DNA of 38,136 nt, taken from Bacillota bacterium. Lineage in GTDB: Bacteria; Bacillota; Dethiobacteria; Dethiobacterales; Dethiobacteraceae. A model generated the notes under the pieces. The model made no database searches, was not told where the DNA came from, and worked only from the letters and a program-made list of their open reading frames with translations. This document shows, piece by piece, positions 17,770 to 25,130 of this stretch. How positions within the stretch are numbered: the first letter of the stretch is position 1; each line of letters begins with the position of its first letter. The stretch lies in contig JAAZIQ010000042.1 in the NCBI GenBank assembly GCA_012800795.1, positions 1 to 38,136 of the forward strand. The letters run 5' to 3'. The translations under genes were made by a program, and so were the position numbers.

Positions 17770-17820
17770 AGAGTGGCTTCTGCTTGTGTATTTGACACAA
17801 CAAGCCACTCTTTATTTTTT
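17770..17820 (+). terminator. Strong intrinsic terminator after ftsZ
   Basis: A perfect 10-bp stem pairs 17770-17779 with 17802-17811. A further inner stem pairs 17784-17788 with 17796-17800. A T-rich tract follows (TTTATTTTTTT). It closes the dcw transcript and isolates spoIIGA behind its own promoter. Confidence 0.9.
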
Positions 17821-17828
17821 TCCTTTTA

Positions 17829-17906
17829 TCCGACAAAGGGCAGGCTAAAGATTTTGCCATTCGACACAAGGGTCTGACAAAATCTTTAGCCTTAATGGTT
17901 TATAAT
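17829..17906 (+). promoter_or_regulatory. spoIIGA control region: Spo0A boxes and long-spacer promoter
   Basis: TTCGACA at 17860-17866 is a perfect Spo0A box (reverse of TGTCGAA). TCCGACA at 17829-17835 is a 6/7 match, and TCTGACA at 17873-17879 is 5/7. A -35-like CTGACA (17874-17879) and a perfect -10 TATAAT (17901-17906) are separated by 21 nt. The B. subtilis spoIIG promoter is known for an over-long spacer (22 bp) and activation by phosphorylated Spo0A bound next to the -35. The same architecture is seen here. The 240-bp gap also holds the ftsZ terminator and a 15-bp inverted repeat. Confidence 0.6.
17842..17892. repeat. Perfect 15-bp inverted repeat flanking the Spo0A box
   Basis: AGGCTAAAGATTTTG (17842-17856) is exactly complementary to 17878-17892, with a 21-nt loop that contains the perfect Spo0A box and part of the -35-like element. 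No T-run follows the right arm, so it is not an obvious terminator. It could be a protein-binding palindrome, a cruciform-forming element or an RNA hairpin from read-through transcripts. Confidence 0.85.
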
Positions 17907-17977
17907 GAGGCATAGACGGATACTGCAAAGCATATAATGTAGCAGTTTGTCCAGAATGTATTGGGGCAGGTGAGTGT

Positions 17978-18865
17978 ATGTATATTGAGGACCTCCTTGC
18001 CCTCAATTTTATCATGAATACTTTTTTACTCTATTTAACAGCCCGTCTGATGCGACGTGAAATTAGCAGGGGGCGCCTCTTAGCCGGAGGATTTATGGCC
18101 GCACTTTATAGTCTTGCCGTTTTTTTGCCGGCTTCTGTGTTTATATTTTCCTGGCTGGGAAAACTCATAGCCTCTGTCATAGTAATTTTCTTTACTTTTA
18201 GACCGAAGCGAATTCCCGAGCTGCTGAGGCTGTGCGCTGCTTTTTTTCTTACTTCATTTTTTTTGGCAGGGACTATTTTTGCCTTTTATTTCTTTGGCAG
18301 TGCCCCGGCAATGGTCAAGGGAGGTGTTTTCTACCTGGAAACACCGCGGCCGGGTATGCTTTTTACCGGTGCGCTAGTAGCTTTTGCTCTGCTGCTGTTG
18401 GTTTGGCATTTTAGTGAACGGCAGCGTAAACGCAAAAGTTTTCAAATGTCGCTCGTAATTTGTGAGGAGAAGCAGAAAGTCAAAGTTAATGCACTTATTG
18501 ATACGGGTAATCAGCTGCGGGAACCATTTTCCGGCAAACCGTTATCTGTGGCAAGCTACAAAGCGCTGCGCAGTTTACTGCCTGAAACACTAGTTGCCGC
18601 TTATGACCAAGGTAATGATCCGGTGGCAGCTTTAAGCACTTTGACTGCAGAGCAGGAAAAAAATTTTGGCATTGCTCCTTTTCGTTCCTTGGAAAACTCA
18701 GGGATTTTAGTAACTTACAGACCGCCTTTAGTTTTATTGGAATATGACGGGCAGCAAGAGGCAAGGAAAGATATTGTGTTTGCCCTGACAGCACGACCGT
18801 TATCGCTGGACAATGATGTGGAAGTTCTTCTGCACCCCTTTGTACTGGAAACTATAGGGAGGTGA
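17978..18865 (+). CDS. spoIIGA: Sporulation sigma-E factor processing peptidase SpoIIGA
   Basis: SpoIIGA is a membrane-bound aspartic protease that cleaves pro-sigma-E in the mother cell after a signal from the forespore protein SpoIIR. The 295 residues contain an N-terminal half with about five membrane segments (residues 5-145) and a cytoplasmic protease domain with the active-site D175-T-G in NALIDTGNQLREPFSGKPLS. It starts MYIEDLLALNFIMN, the family-typical N-terminus, behind GGGGCAGGTGAG. It lies 6 nt before sigE, its substrate gene, as in all known spoIIG operons. Confidence 0.95.
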   Translation: MYIEDLLALNFIMNTFLLYLTARLMRREISRGRLLAGGFMAALYSLAVFLPASVFIFSWLGKLIASVIVIFFTFRPKRIPELLRLCAAFFLTSFFLAGTIFAFYFFGSAPAMVKGGVFYLETPRPGMLFTGALVAFALLLLVWHFSERQRKRKSFQMSLVICEEKQKVKVNALIDTGNQLREPFSGKPLSVASYKALRSLLPETLVAAYDQGNDPVAALSTLTAEQEKNFGIAPFRSLENSGILVTYRPPLVLLEYDGQQEARKDIVFALTARPLSLDNDVEVLLHPFVLETIGR

Positions 18866-18871
18866 GACTAC

Positions 18872-19603
18872 TTGAAATTGATGATGCACTGGAAGCTTAA
18901 GCTTCGGCTTATATTTATCCGCTTCTTACAGCGGCTAGGTATAGAAGTTTTACCAGAGATTTATTATGTCGGCAGTTCAGAAACTCTTCCGCCTCCGTTA
19001 ACGCAAGATGAAGAATTTTTTTTGTTAGAAAAACTGAAAAACGGTGATAACGCTGTTAAAACGATCTTAATTGAACGCAATTTGAGACTTGTTGTTTATA
19101 TTGCCAGAAAATTCGAGAATACAGGTATTCTCATTGATGATCTGGTTTCAATCGGTACCATTGGTTTAATTAAAGCTGTTAATACATTTGATCCCCACAA
19201 AAATATAAAACTGGCGACTTATGCTTCCAAGTGCATAGAAAATGAAATATTAATGTTTTTGCGAAGAAATAATAAGGTTAAAGCAGAAGTGTCTTTTGAT
19301 GAGCCGTTAAATGTGGATTGGGATGGTAATGAATTATTGCTGTCTGATGTTTTAGGGACTGAAAATGATTTGGTTTTGAAAGATATTGAGGCGGAAGTAG
19401 AACGGAAACTTCTTTATACAGCCATTGGAAAACTCAGTCGGCGTGAGAGAAAAATAATGGAGCTGCGTTTTGGTTTGCTGGGTCAGGAGGAAAAAACACA
19501 AAAAGAAGTAGCTGTACTTTTAGGAATATCACAATCTTATATCTCCAGGCTGGAAAAAAGAATTATTAAACGTTTGCAAAAAGAAATAAAAAAAATGGAA
19601 TAG
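18872..19603 (+). CDS. sigE: RNA polymerase sporulation sigma-E factor (pro-form)
   Basis: The early mother-cell sigma factor, made as an inactive precursor. The 243-residue product has a basic, amphipathic pro-sequence of about 30 residues ending at [16 protein letters not shown]. Cleavage is expected next to the YY pair, as in B. subtilis. Region 2 follows ([52 protein letters not shown]), then region 4 with a helix-turn-helix ([22 protein letters not shown]). The TTG start at 18872 follows GGGAGGTGAG. It is co-transcribed with spoIIGA. Confidence 0.97.
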   Translation: MKLMMHWKLKLRLIFIRFLQRLGIEVLPEIYYVGSSETLPPPLTQDEEFFLLEKLKNGDNAVKTILIERNLRLVVYIARKFENTGILIDDLVSIGTIGLIKAVNTFDPHKNIKLATYASKCIENEILMFLRRNNKVKAEVSFDEPLNVDWDGNELLLSDVLGTENDLVLKDIEAEVERKLLYTAIGKLSRRERKIMELRFGLLGQEEKTQKEVAVLLGISQSYISRLEKRIIKRLQKEIKKME

Positions 19604-19638
19604 AAAAAAAGCTTTGTCAGGATGGGAAATCATTAACT

Positions 19639-19667
19639 GCATAAAAAAGCCCTCTCAGGAAATAATG
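19639..19667 (+). promoter_or_regulatory. Sigma-F/sigma-G-like promoter upstream of sigG
   Basis: GCATA (19639-19643) matches the -35 consensus GYWTA. After 14 nt, GGAAATAAT (19658-19666) matches the forespore -10 pattern GGnrAnAnT. Predicted leader about 50 nt. In B. subtilis sigG is first transcribed by sigma-F and then by sigma-G itself. The match and the position support the same circuit here. Spacing is one base shorter than the usual 15. Confidence 0.5.
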
Positions 19668-19726
19668 CAGATAGGAAGGACAGGTGATTTATTCCTTGTC
19701 ATTTTAATCCGGGAGGGAAAACGAGC

Positions 19727-20500
19727 TTGATAAATAAAGTAGAAATTTGTGGTGTTAATACATCGAAACTGCCCGTTCTAAAAAACGAGGAAATGCGTCG
19801 ACTTTTTACTCTCTATCAAGCCGGTGACCTTAGTGCCAGGGAGAAGCTGGTAAAGGGCAATTTAAGACTTGTTTTAAGTGTGATTCAACGTTTCAACAAC
19901 CGGGGGGAATATGTTGACGATCTATTTCAAGTGGGCTGTATTGGTCTCATAAAAGCTATTGATAATTTTGACCTGGAGCAAAATGTTAAGTTTTCAACAT
20001 ATGCTGTACCGATGATAATTGGCGAGATAAGACGTTACTTACGTGATAACAATCCCATTCGTGTTTCGCGCTCATTACGGGATATTGCATATAAAGTTTT
20101 GCAGGTTCGCGATGCTTTATCCAACCGTTATGGTCGTGAACCTAAAATCAGTGAAATTGCCGCTGAGTTGGATTTAAAGCGTGAAGATATTGTTTTTGCC
20201 CTTGATGCCATCCAGGAACCTGTCTCTTTATTTGAGCCTATTTACCATGACGGCGGCGATCCTATTTTTGTGATGGACCAAATTTCTGATGATAAAAATC
20301 AGGATGAAAAATGGCTTGAAGTATTGGCCATCAAGGAAGCACTGCAAAAATTGACTGAACGGGAAAAATTAATTTTAACATTACGCTTTTATCGCGGCAA
20401 AACACAAATGGAAGTGGCTGATGAAATAGGTATTTCACAGGCACAAGTGTCTCGTTTGGAAAAAGCCGCTTTGGGACATTTGCGAAAGCATGTACAATAA
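19727..20500 (+). CDS. sigG: RNA polymerase sporulation sigma-G factor
   Basis: The late forespore sigma factor. The 257-residue product begins MINKVEICGVNTSKLPVLKNEEM, nearly the invariant N-terminus of sigma-G and different from sigma-F. Region 2 (RLVLSVIQRFNNRGEYVDDLFQVGCIGLIKAIDNF), region 3 (YLRDNNPIRVSRSLRDIAYKVLQ) and region 4 (TQMEVADEIGISQAQVSRLEKAALGHLRKHV) follow. TTG start behind GGGAGGG. It lies 123 nt after sigE with its own forespore-type promoter in the gap, and read-through from spoIIGA-sigE is possible because no terminator is seen between them. Confidence 0.97.
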   Translation: MINKVEICGVNTSKLPVLKNEEMRRLFTLYQAGDLSAREKLVKGNLRLVLSVIQRFNNRGEYVDDLFQVGCIGLIKAIDNFDLEQNVKFSTYAVPMIIGEIRRYLRDNNPIRVSRSLRDIAYKVLQVRDALSNRYGREPKISEIAAELDLKREDIVFALDAIQEPVSLFEPIYHDGGDPIFVMDQISDDKNQDEKWLEVLAIKEALQKLTEREKLILTLRFYRGKTQMEVADEIGISQAQVSRLEKAALGHLRKHVQ

Positions 20501-20520
20501 ATTAAAAGGAGGTGGAGAGG

Positions 20521-20718
20521 GTGCACACAAAATTGTATCTAAAGCTGGGCGTTAGTATTTTAATGATACTGATGCTTTTAGTGGTGTTCCTGTCTCCTCC
20601 TGGCGAAGCTATACAGGCGTTTAATCAGAGTAATCTGATACGGGTAGCTGAGGTCCATGTAGTAGATGGCCAATATTATTTTCGCCGCGTTGCACCAGTC
20701 TCTGAACTGTTGCCCTAA
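20521..20718 (+). CDS. Small membrane or exported protein, 65 aa, function unknown
   Basis: GTG 20521 follows a perfect AGGAGG (20507-20512) at 8-nt spacing. A GTG at 20512 is in frame but overlaps that site. The product has a short basic start, a strongly hydrophobic segment at about residues 10-26 (LGVSILMILMLLVVFLS) followed by PPGEA, which could be a signal peptidase site, and about 35 polar residues ending RRVAPVSELLP. It begins 20 nt after the sigG stop with no terminator between, so it is probably expressed with sigG in the forespore. I do not recognise the family. Confidence 0.65.
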   Translation: MHTKLYLKLGVSILMILMLLVVFLSPPGEAIQAFNQSNLIRVAEVHVVDGQYYFRRVAPVSELLP

Positions 20719-20756
20719 ATCTACAAAAACTGCCGCCCTAAAATATAGGATAAGCA

Positions 20757-20786
20757 AAAAAAAGAGAGCTCGGCTCTCTTTTTTTG
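20757..20786 (+). terminator. Intrinsic terminator after the sigG unit
   Basis: A 7-bp stem pairs 20763-20769 with 20773-20779 around a TCG loop, with an A-run before and a T-run after. It would work best on the + strand and could also act on the - strand. Confidence 0.85.
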
Positions 20787-20803
20787 ATTTCTTGTTTTTG
20801 TCC

Positions 20804-20830
20804 TCATAGGGACACTTTCCGGCATATAAT
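20804..20830 (+). promoter_or_regulatory. Possible promoter (sigma-E-like or sigma-A) for ylmC
   Basis: CATATAAT (20823-20830) fits the sigma-E -10 CATACAnT at 7 of 8 positions and also contains a perfect sigma-A TATAAT. TCATAGG (20804-20810) is a partial sigma-E -35 match at a short 12-nt spacing. It lies inside a small palindrome, TGTCC/GGACA (20799-20814). Which sigma factor is used cannot be decided by eye. Confidence 0.35.
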
Positions 20831-20861
20831 GTAGGTAAAGGATAAAAAGAAGAGGTGTGAT

Positions 20862-21116
20862 ATGGTTAAAATATCTGACCTCCGCAATCGCGATGTAATA
20901 AATATAGTGGACGGGAAGCGGCTTGGCGTAATCTACGATTTGGATTTAGATTTGGAAAATGGACGTATTGCTGCCATTATTATTCCCGGGCAGGGCCGTT
21001 TATTTAGTTTTTTTGGCGGTGCCCAGGATTATGTCATTCCCTGGGAAAAAATAGTTAAAATCGGGGTTGATACCATTCTTGTTGAAGTAACGGAACTGCA
21101 GCTCCATACGCGTTAG
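20862..21116 (+). CDS. YlmC/YmxH-family PRC-barrel sporulation protein
   Basis: An 84-residue beta-barrel protein with the PRC-barrel pattern: MVKISDLRNRDVINIVDGKRLG, VYDLDLDLENGRIAAIIIPG, then FSFFGGAQDYVIPWEKIVKIG and a terminal DTILVE strand. Members of the YlmC/YmxH family are small proteins confined to endospore formers, with no enzymatic role known. Start ATG 20862 follows AGAAGAGGTG. Its neighbours are sigG upstream and nrdR downstream. In B. subtilis ylmC lies in the equivalent stretch between sigG and ylmD. Confidence 0.85.
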   Translation: MVKISDLRNRDVINIVDGKRLGVIYDLDLDLENGRIAAIIIPGQGRLFSFFGGAQDYVIPWEKIVKIGVDTILVEVTELQLHTR

Positions 21117-21142
21117 GATAATTTTTTTTGGCGCAGTTGCCC

Positions 21143-21194
21143 TTGCTATACCATATCTGGTGTTGTATAATTATGCCAGTACTAGATATAGTAT
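21143..21194 (+). promoter_or_regulatory. nrdR-nrdDG promoter with paired NrdR boxes
   Basis: TTGCTA (21143-21148) and TATAAT (21166-21171) are separated by exactly 17 nt. Two 16-bp near-palindromes, 21148-21163 and 21179-21194, each match the NrdR-box consensus ACACTATATATAGTGT at about 12 of 16 positions. They start 31 bp apart, three helical turns, the spacing known for NrdR box pairs. Box 1 covers the spacer and box 2 covers the transcription start, consistent with repression. Confidence 0.7.
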
Positions 21195-21244
21195 TTTAGG
21201 GCTTTTTTGTTTTATTTTGGCTCTGCCAGGAAGGAGGAAGGCGT

Positions 21245-21709
21245 TTGAAGTGCCCCTACTGTGGCTATCCCGACAGCCGGGTAATAGATTCCCGCTCCAC
21301 GGAAGAAGGTAGTACCATACGGCGCAGGCGGGAGTGTGTCGCCTGTGAAAAACGTTTTACTACTTATGAGAAACTAGAGGAGACACCATTAATTGTTGTT
21401 AAACGTAATGGCAACAGACAATTGTTTGATCGTAAGAAAATTCTTAACGGTTTGATTTATGCAGGGGGCAAACAAAATATACCACTCCAGGTTTTTGAGC
21501 AGCTTGTAGATGAGCTGGAACGGGAATTGCGCAGTGATTACTCTCATGAAGTTAGCTCAGATGAAATTGGCAGACGAGTCTTGGTTAAGCTTTATGATAT
21601 TGACGAGGTTGCATATGTTCGTTTTGCTTCGGTATACCACAAATTTAAAGATATTAATGATTTTAAAAAAGCACTGGCAGAAATGCCACCGAAGAATGCT
21701 GAAAGTTAA
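21245..21709 (+). CDS. nrdR: Ribonucleotide reductase transcriptional repressor NrdR
   Basis: NrdR senses ATP/dATP through an ATP-cone and represses ribonucleotide reductase operons. The 154 residues begin MKCPYCGYPDSRVIDSRS with a four-cysteine zinc ribbon (CPYC and CVAC), followed by RRRRECVACEKRFTTYE and an ATP-cone (VVKRNGNRQLFDRKKILNGL). TTG start behind AAGGAGGAAGG. It is followed by nrdD after 21 nt, so the repressor is co-transcribed with its target. Putative NrdR boxes overlap the promoter. Confidence 0.97.
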   Translation: MKCPYCGYPDSRVIDSRSTEEGSTIRRRRECVACEKRFTTYEKLEETPLIVVKRNGNRQLFDRKKILNGLIYAGGKQNIPLQVFEQLVDELERELRSDYSHEVSSDEIGRRVLVKLYDIDEVAYVRFASVYHKFKDINDFKKALAEMPPKNAES

Positions 21710-21730
21710 CTAATCTACGGAGGAATAGTG

Positions 21731-23752
21731 ATGTTTGCTGAAATACGTAAGCGTGATGGAAGAGTTGTGCCATTTGATGCAGAAAAGATTACTGATGCCA
21801 TTGTTAAGGCTGCTAGAGCTGTGGGTGGGGATAACAGAGAAATAGCAGAAAATTTAACAAAGCAGGTTATAGAGGAATTAAAAAAATCCCATACCAACGG
21901 CCTGATTCCGACGGTAGAGGAAGTGCAGGACATTGTGGAAAAAGTACTTATTGAAAATGGACATGCCCGCACAGCTAAAGCCTATATTCTTTATCGTGAC
22001 AAACGTAGCCGGATTCGTGAGGGCAAAAGCGACTTGATGGATACGGTAAAAGAAATATTAATTGAAACCAGTAAAGAAAATGCCAATATTTCCAATTCTC
22101 CTTCGGCTAAAATGCTGCAAATTGCCAGTGCAGCCAGTAAAAGTTATTATCTAAACAATTTATTGCCGGAGGAATTTTCGCGGGCACACATCAGTGGAAC
22201 TTTCCATATTCATGATCTTGATTATTATGGTAAAACACTAAACTGTCTGCAGATTGATCTTTTCAAATTACTATCAAACGGATTTAACACCGGCTATGGC
22301 TATATTAGGCCGCCCAAAAGGATTGCTTCGGCTTTAGCGCAAGCAGCCATCATTTTACAAAGCAATCAAAACGATATGTTTGGCGGGCAGAGTTTTCCCC
22401 ACTTTGACCGTTCTTTATCGCAGATAATTGCCACCATGCCGCACGAGCCAGATGAGGAAGAAATTTTTCAGGCCATGGAAGGCCTGGTTTATAATTTAAA
22501 TACTATGCACTCCCGTGCCGGTGCACAGGTTCCCTTTTCATCCCTGAATATAGGAACCGACACTACCAAAATGGGACGTGCCGTTACTTATGCTCTACTG
22601 CGGGCTTTTGAAAAGGGACTTGGACGCGGAGAAAGTCCTATTTTCCCCAATCTTGTTTTTCGCATAAAAAAGGGAGTTAATTTTAATCCCGGTGATCCTA
22701 ATTATGATTTGTTTATCTATGCTTTAAAGGTGGCAGGAAAAAGATTAAACCCCACTTTTAGTTTCATGGATAGTTCTTTTAATGCCCCATACGGCGATGA
22801 AGTGGCCTATATGGGCTGCCGCACCCGGGTGATTGCCAACCGTCATGGTGCCGCCCAATCTGCCGGCCGCGGCAACATTGCTGTCGTTTCGCTTAATTTA
22901 CCCCGTTTAGCACTGCAGACGGGCGATGTTAATTTATTTTTTATTGAGTTGGACAGGCTGTTAAGATTAGCTGCCCGCCAATTGCTGCATCGGTTTGAGA
23001 TTTTAGGAAATTTAAAAGCTAAAGACCTGCCCTTCTTAATGGGGCAGAAACTTTATCTCGGTTCGGAAAAATTAACTCCTCAGGACAGAATCAAAGAGGT
23101 TATAAAACATGGAACACTTTCAGTAGGCTTTATTGGCTTAGCGGAAACACTGATAGCTTTAATGGGTAAACATCATGGTGAGGATAAAGAGTCTCAGGAG
23201 CTTGGTTTAAAAATTGTCTCCCATATGTCCAAGCGTATGCAGCAGTTTGCGGATGAGTTTGATTTAAACTTCACACTACTAGCGACTCCGGCGGAAGGCT
23301 TATCAGGCCGCTTTGTAAAATTGGACAGGGACCTTTTTGGTAATGTGCCTAATGTTACGGATAAAGAATATTATACGAATTCTATGCATATACCGGTAAA
23401 CTACAATATTTCGTTTGTTGAAAAACTGAAGCTTGAAGGAGCGTATCATAAATATTGTGATGCCGGACATATTTCTTATGTGGAGCTGGAGTCACCTCCA
23501 GGTGAAAATTGTGAGGCAGTGGAGGAGATTGTACGGCAAATGAGTCTTGCCGATATCGGTTATGGCGGTATTAATTTCCCCCTTGATGAGTGTCGGAGTT
23601 GCGGTTTTAGCGGTATTGTTAATGATACTTGTCCGGCTTGTGGCGGCTTGGATATTCGGCGCATCCGCCGTATAACCGGCTATTTATCGACTGAGGAACG
23701 TTTCAATAATGCTAAGCAGGCTGAACTGCGTGATAGAAAAGCTCATTTATAA
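21731..23752 (+). CDS. nrdD: Anaerobic (class III) ribonucleoside-triphosphate reductase
   Basis: An oxygen-sensitive glycyl-radical enzyme that makes deoxyribonucleotides from ribonucleotides. The 673-residue protein has an N-terminal ATP-cone (MFAEIRKRDGRVVPFDAEKI) for allosteric control, the ten-stranded barrel with the thiyl-radical cysteine region (MGCRTRVIAN), a zinc site C621-x2-C624-x10-C635-x2-C638, and the C-terminal glycyl-radical motif RRITGYL with G650. ATG 21731 is preferred over GTG 21728 because GGAGG (21719-21723) is then 7 nt away. It depends on NrdG, encoded next. Confidence 0.97.
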   Translation: MFAEIRKRDGRVVPFDAEKITDAIVKAARAVGGDNREIAENLTKQVIEELKKSHTNGLIPTVEEVQDIVEKVLIENGHARTAKAYILYRDKRSRIREGKSDLMDTVKEILIETSKENANISNSPSAKMLQIASAASKSYYLNNLLPEEFSRAHISGTFHIHDLDYYGKTLNCLQIDLFKLLSNGFNTGYGYIRPPKRIASALAQAAIILQSNQNDMFGGQSFPHFDRSLSQIIATMPHEPDEEEIFQAMEGLVYNLNTMHSRAGAQVPFSSLNIGTDTTKMGRAVTYALLRAFEKGLGRGESPIFPNLVFRIKKGVNFNPGDPNYDLFIYALKVAGKRLNPTFSFMDSSFNAPYGDEVAYMGCRTRVIANRHGAAQSAGRGNIAVVSLNLPRLALQTGDVNLFFIELDRLLRLAARQLLHRFEILGNLKAKDLPFLMGQKLYLGSEKLTPQDRIKEVIKHGTLSVGFIGLAETLIALMGKHHGEDKESQELGLKIVSHMSKRMQQFADEFDLNFTLLATPAEGLSGRFVKLDRDLFGNVPNVTDKEYYTNSMHIPVNYNISFVEKLKLEGAYHKYCDAGHISYVELESPPGENCEAVEEIVRQMSLADIGYGGINFPLDECRSCGFSGIVNDTCPACGGLDIRRIRRITGYLSTEERFNNAKQAELRDRKAHL

Positions 23753-23793
23753 TAGGAGTGCGGCAGTTAATAGCAGATAGAGGAGAAAGAAGA

Positions 23794-24324
23794 ATGCAAC
23801 TTAAATTAGCTGCAGTGCATAAACAAAGCGTAGTTGATGGGCCCGGAGTGCGGACGGTGATATTTGCACAGGGTTGTCCGCACCACTGCCCCGGCTGTCA
23901 CAATCGGCAAACCCATAATTTTGCCGGTGGCCGATGGGTGGATGTAAAAGAACTGGCGGCAGAAATTTTGCAGGATAGATATATCAGAAATGTTACTTTT
24001 TCCGGTGGTGAACCATTTGCCCAGGCCCAGCCACTTGCTGCCCTTGCCGCCATTCTAAAAAGTCGCGGCCTGCATCTGGTTGTTTACAGTGGTTATACCT
24101 ATGAGGAGCTTTTGCTGAAAAGTAAAACAGAAACTGCCGTGGCAGATCTTTTGGCTGCGGCGGATTTGCTGATAGACGGCCCCTTTCTCGCAGAACAGAA
24201 GGATTTAACGCTCTTGTATCGTGGGTCTTCCAATCAACGCATTATTGATGTACCGGCCAGCCTGCAGTGCGGTAAAATAGTACTGTCAGAGCTGCATTTT
24301 CGCGGGGGATTAAGCTATGCGTAA
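23794..24324 (+). CDS. nrdG: Anaerobic ribonucleotide reductase activating protein NrdG (radical SAM)
   Basis: NrdG uses a [4Fe-4S] cluster and S-adenosylmethionine to put the glycyl radical on NrdD. The 176 residues have C28-x3-C32-x2-C35 in GCPHHCPGC, preceded by SVVDGPGVRTVIFAQ, then the SAM-binding VTFSGGEPF motif and DLLIDGPFL. ATG 23794 follows GAGGAGAAAG. An upstream in-frame start at 23758 lacks such a site. The last 8 bp overlap pgeF, suggesting translational coupling across two unrelated functions. Confidence 0.96.
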   Translation: MQLKLAAVHKQSVVDGPGVRTVIFAQGCPHHCPGCHNRQTHNFAGGRWVDVKELAAEILQDRYIRNVTFSGGEPFAQAQPLAALAAILKSRGLHLVVYSGYTYEELLLKSKTETAVADLLAAADLLIDGPFLAEQKDLTLLYRGSSNQRIIDVPASLQCGKIVLSELHFRGGLSYA

Positions 24325-25123
24325 GGAAGAGATTCGTTCAGCGGGTGCTTTGGACTATTTGGTTTTTACCAATTTGCTGGCACCGGAAATAGTTCATGCT
24401 TTTACTTTGCGCAGCGGTGGCGTCAGCTTCCCTCCCTATGAGCAGCTGAATATGGGTCTGCACGTTAGCGACAGGCCCGAGGCAGTTTTGGAAAACCGCC
24501 GACGGCTTGCTGCTGCTTTAGGTTATGAAGCTGCTGCCGTGGTGGTTGGTGAACAAGTTCACGGCACTAAGATTGTGCAGGTAACTTCTGCTTTAGCCGG
24601 TGCAGGGCACCGCAGTCTAGAGGATGCCATTCCCACAGCGGACGGTTTAATCTGTGCTGAACCGGGAATTGTGTTAATGGCCCATGCTGCTGACTGTACC
24701 CTACTGTATTTTTATGATCCTTTGGAACGCATCATAGGGTTGGCCCATGCAGGCTGGCGCGGTGCCGTGGCTCAGATGGGGCCGCTGATGATAGATGCCT
24801 TTGTCCGTTTAGGCAGCAGAAGTGAAAATATTCGCGCAGCTTTGTCGCCTTCTATTGGGCCTTGCTGCTATCAAGTGGGTGCGCAAGTTATAGAAAAAAT
24901 ACCAGCGCATCTGCAGCAGGCCGTCGTTGGGCGCAAAGAAGGGTATTATTATTTTGATCTACCTGAGTTTCACCGTTTACTGCTGTTGGAAGCGGGACTA
25001 TGTGCGGAGAATATTGTTAAAAGCTCTTATTGTACAGCCTGTCATACGGATCTCTTTTATTCTTACCGCATGTCCGGAGGGAGGACCGGGCGAATGGCCG
25101 GGATAATTTCAATGAAGTGGTAG
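24317..25123 (+). CDS. pgeF: Peptidoglycan editing factor PgeF (YlmD, multicopper-oxidase-like fold)
   Basis: The PgeF/YfiH/LACC1 family acts on nucleosides in vitro, and in E. coli it prevents wrong amino-acid incorporation into peptidoglycan precursors. The 268 residues show the conserved metal-site residues in EQVHGTKIV, HAADCTLLYFYD, GLAHAGWRGAV and SIGPCCYQVG, and a CTACHTDLFYSYR C-terminus. It overlaps nrdG by 8 bp, with GGGGGA upstream. It opens the ylmD-ylmE-sepF-ylmH-divIVA block, as in Bacilli. Confidence 0.93.
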   Translation: MRKEEIRSAGALDYLVFTNLLAPEIVHAFTLRSGGVSFPPYEQLNMGLHVSDRPEAVLENRRRLAAALGYEAAAVVVGEQVHGTKIVQVTSALAGAGHRSLEDAIPTADGLICAEPGIVLMAHAADCTLLYFYDPLERIIGLAHAGWRGAVAQMGPLMIDAFVRLGSRSENIRAALSPSIGPCCYQVGAQVIEKIPAHLQQAVVGRKEGYYYFDLPEFHRLLLLEAGLCAENIVKSSYCTACHTDLFYSYRMSGGRTGRMAGIISMKW

Positions 25124-25130
25124 GAGAACA

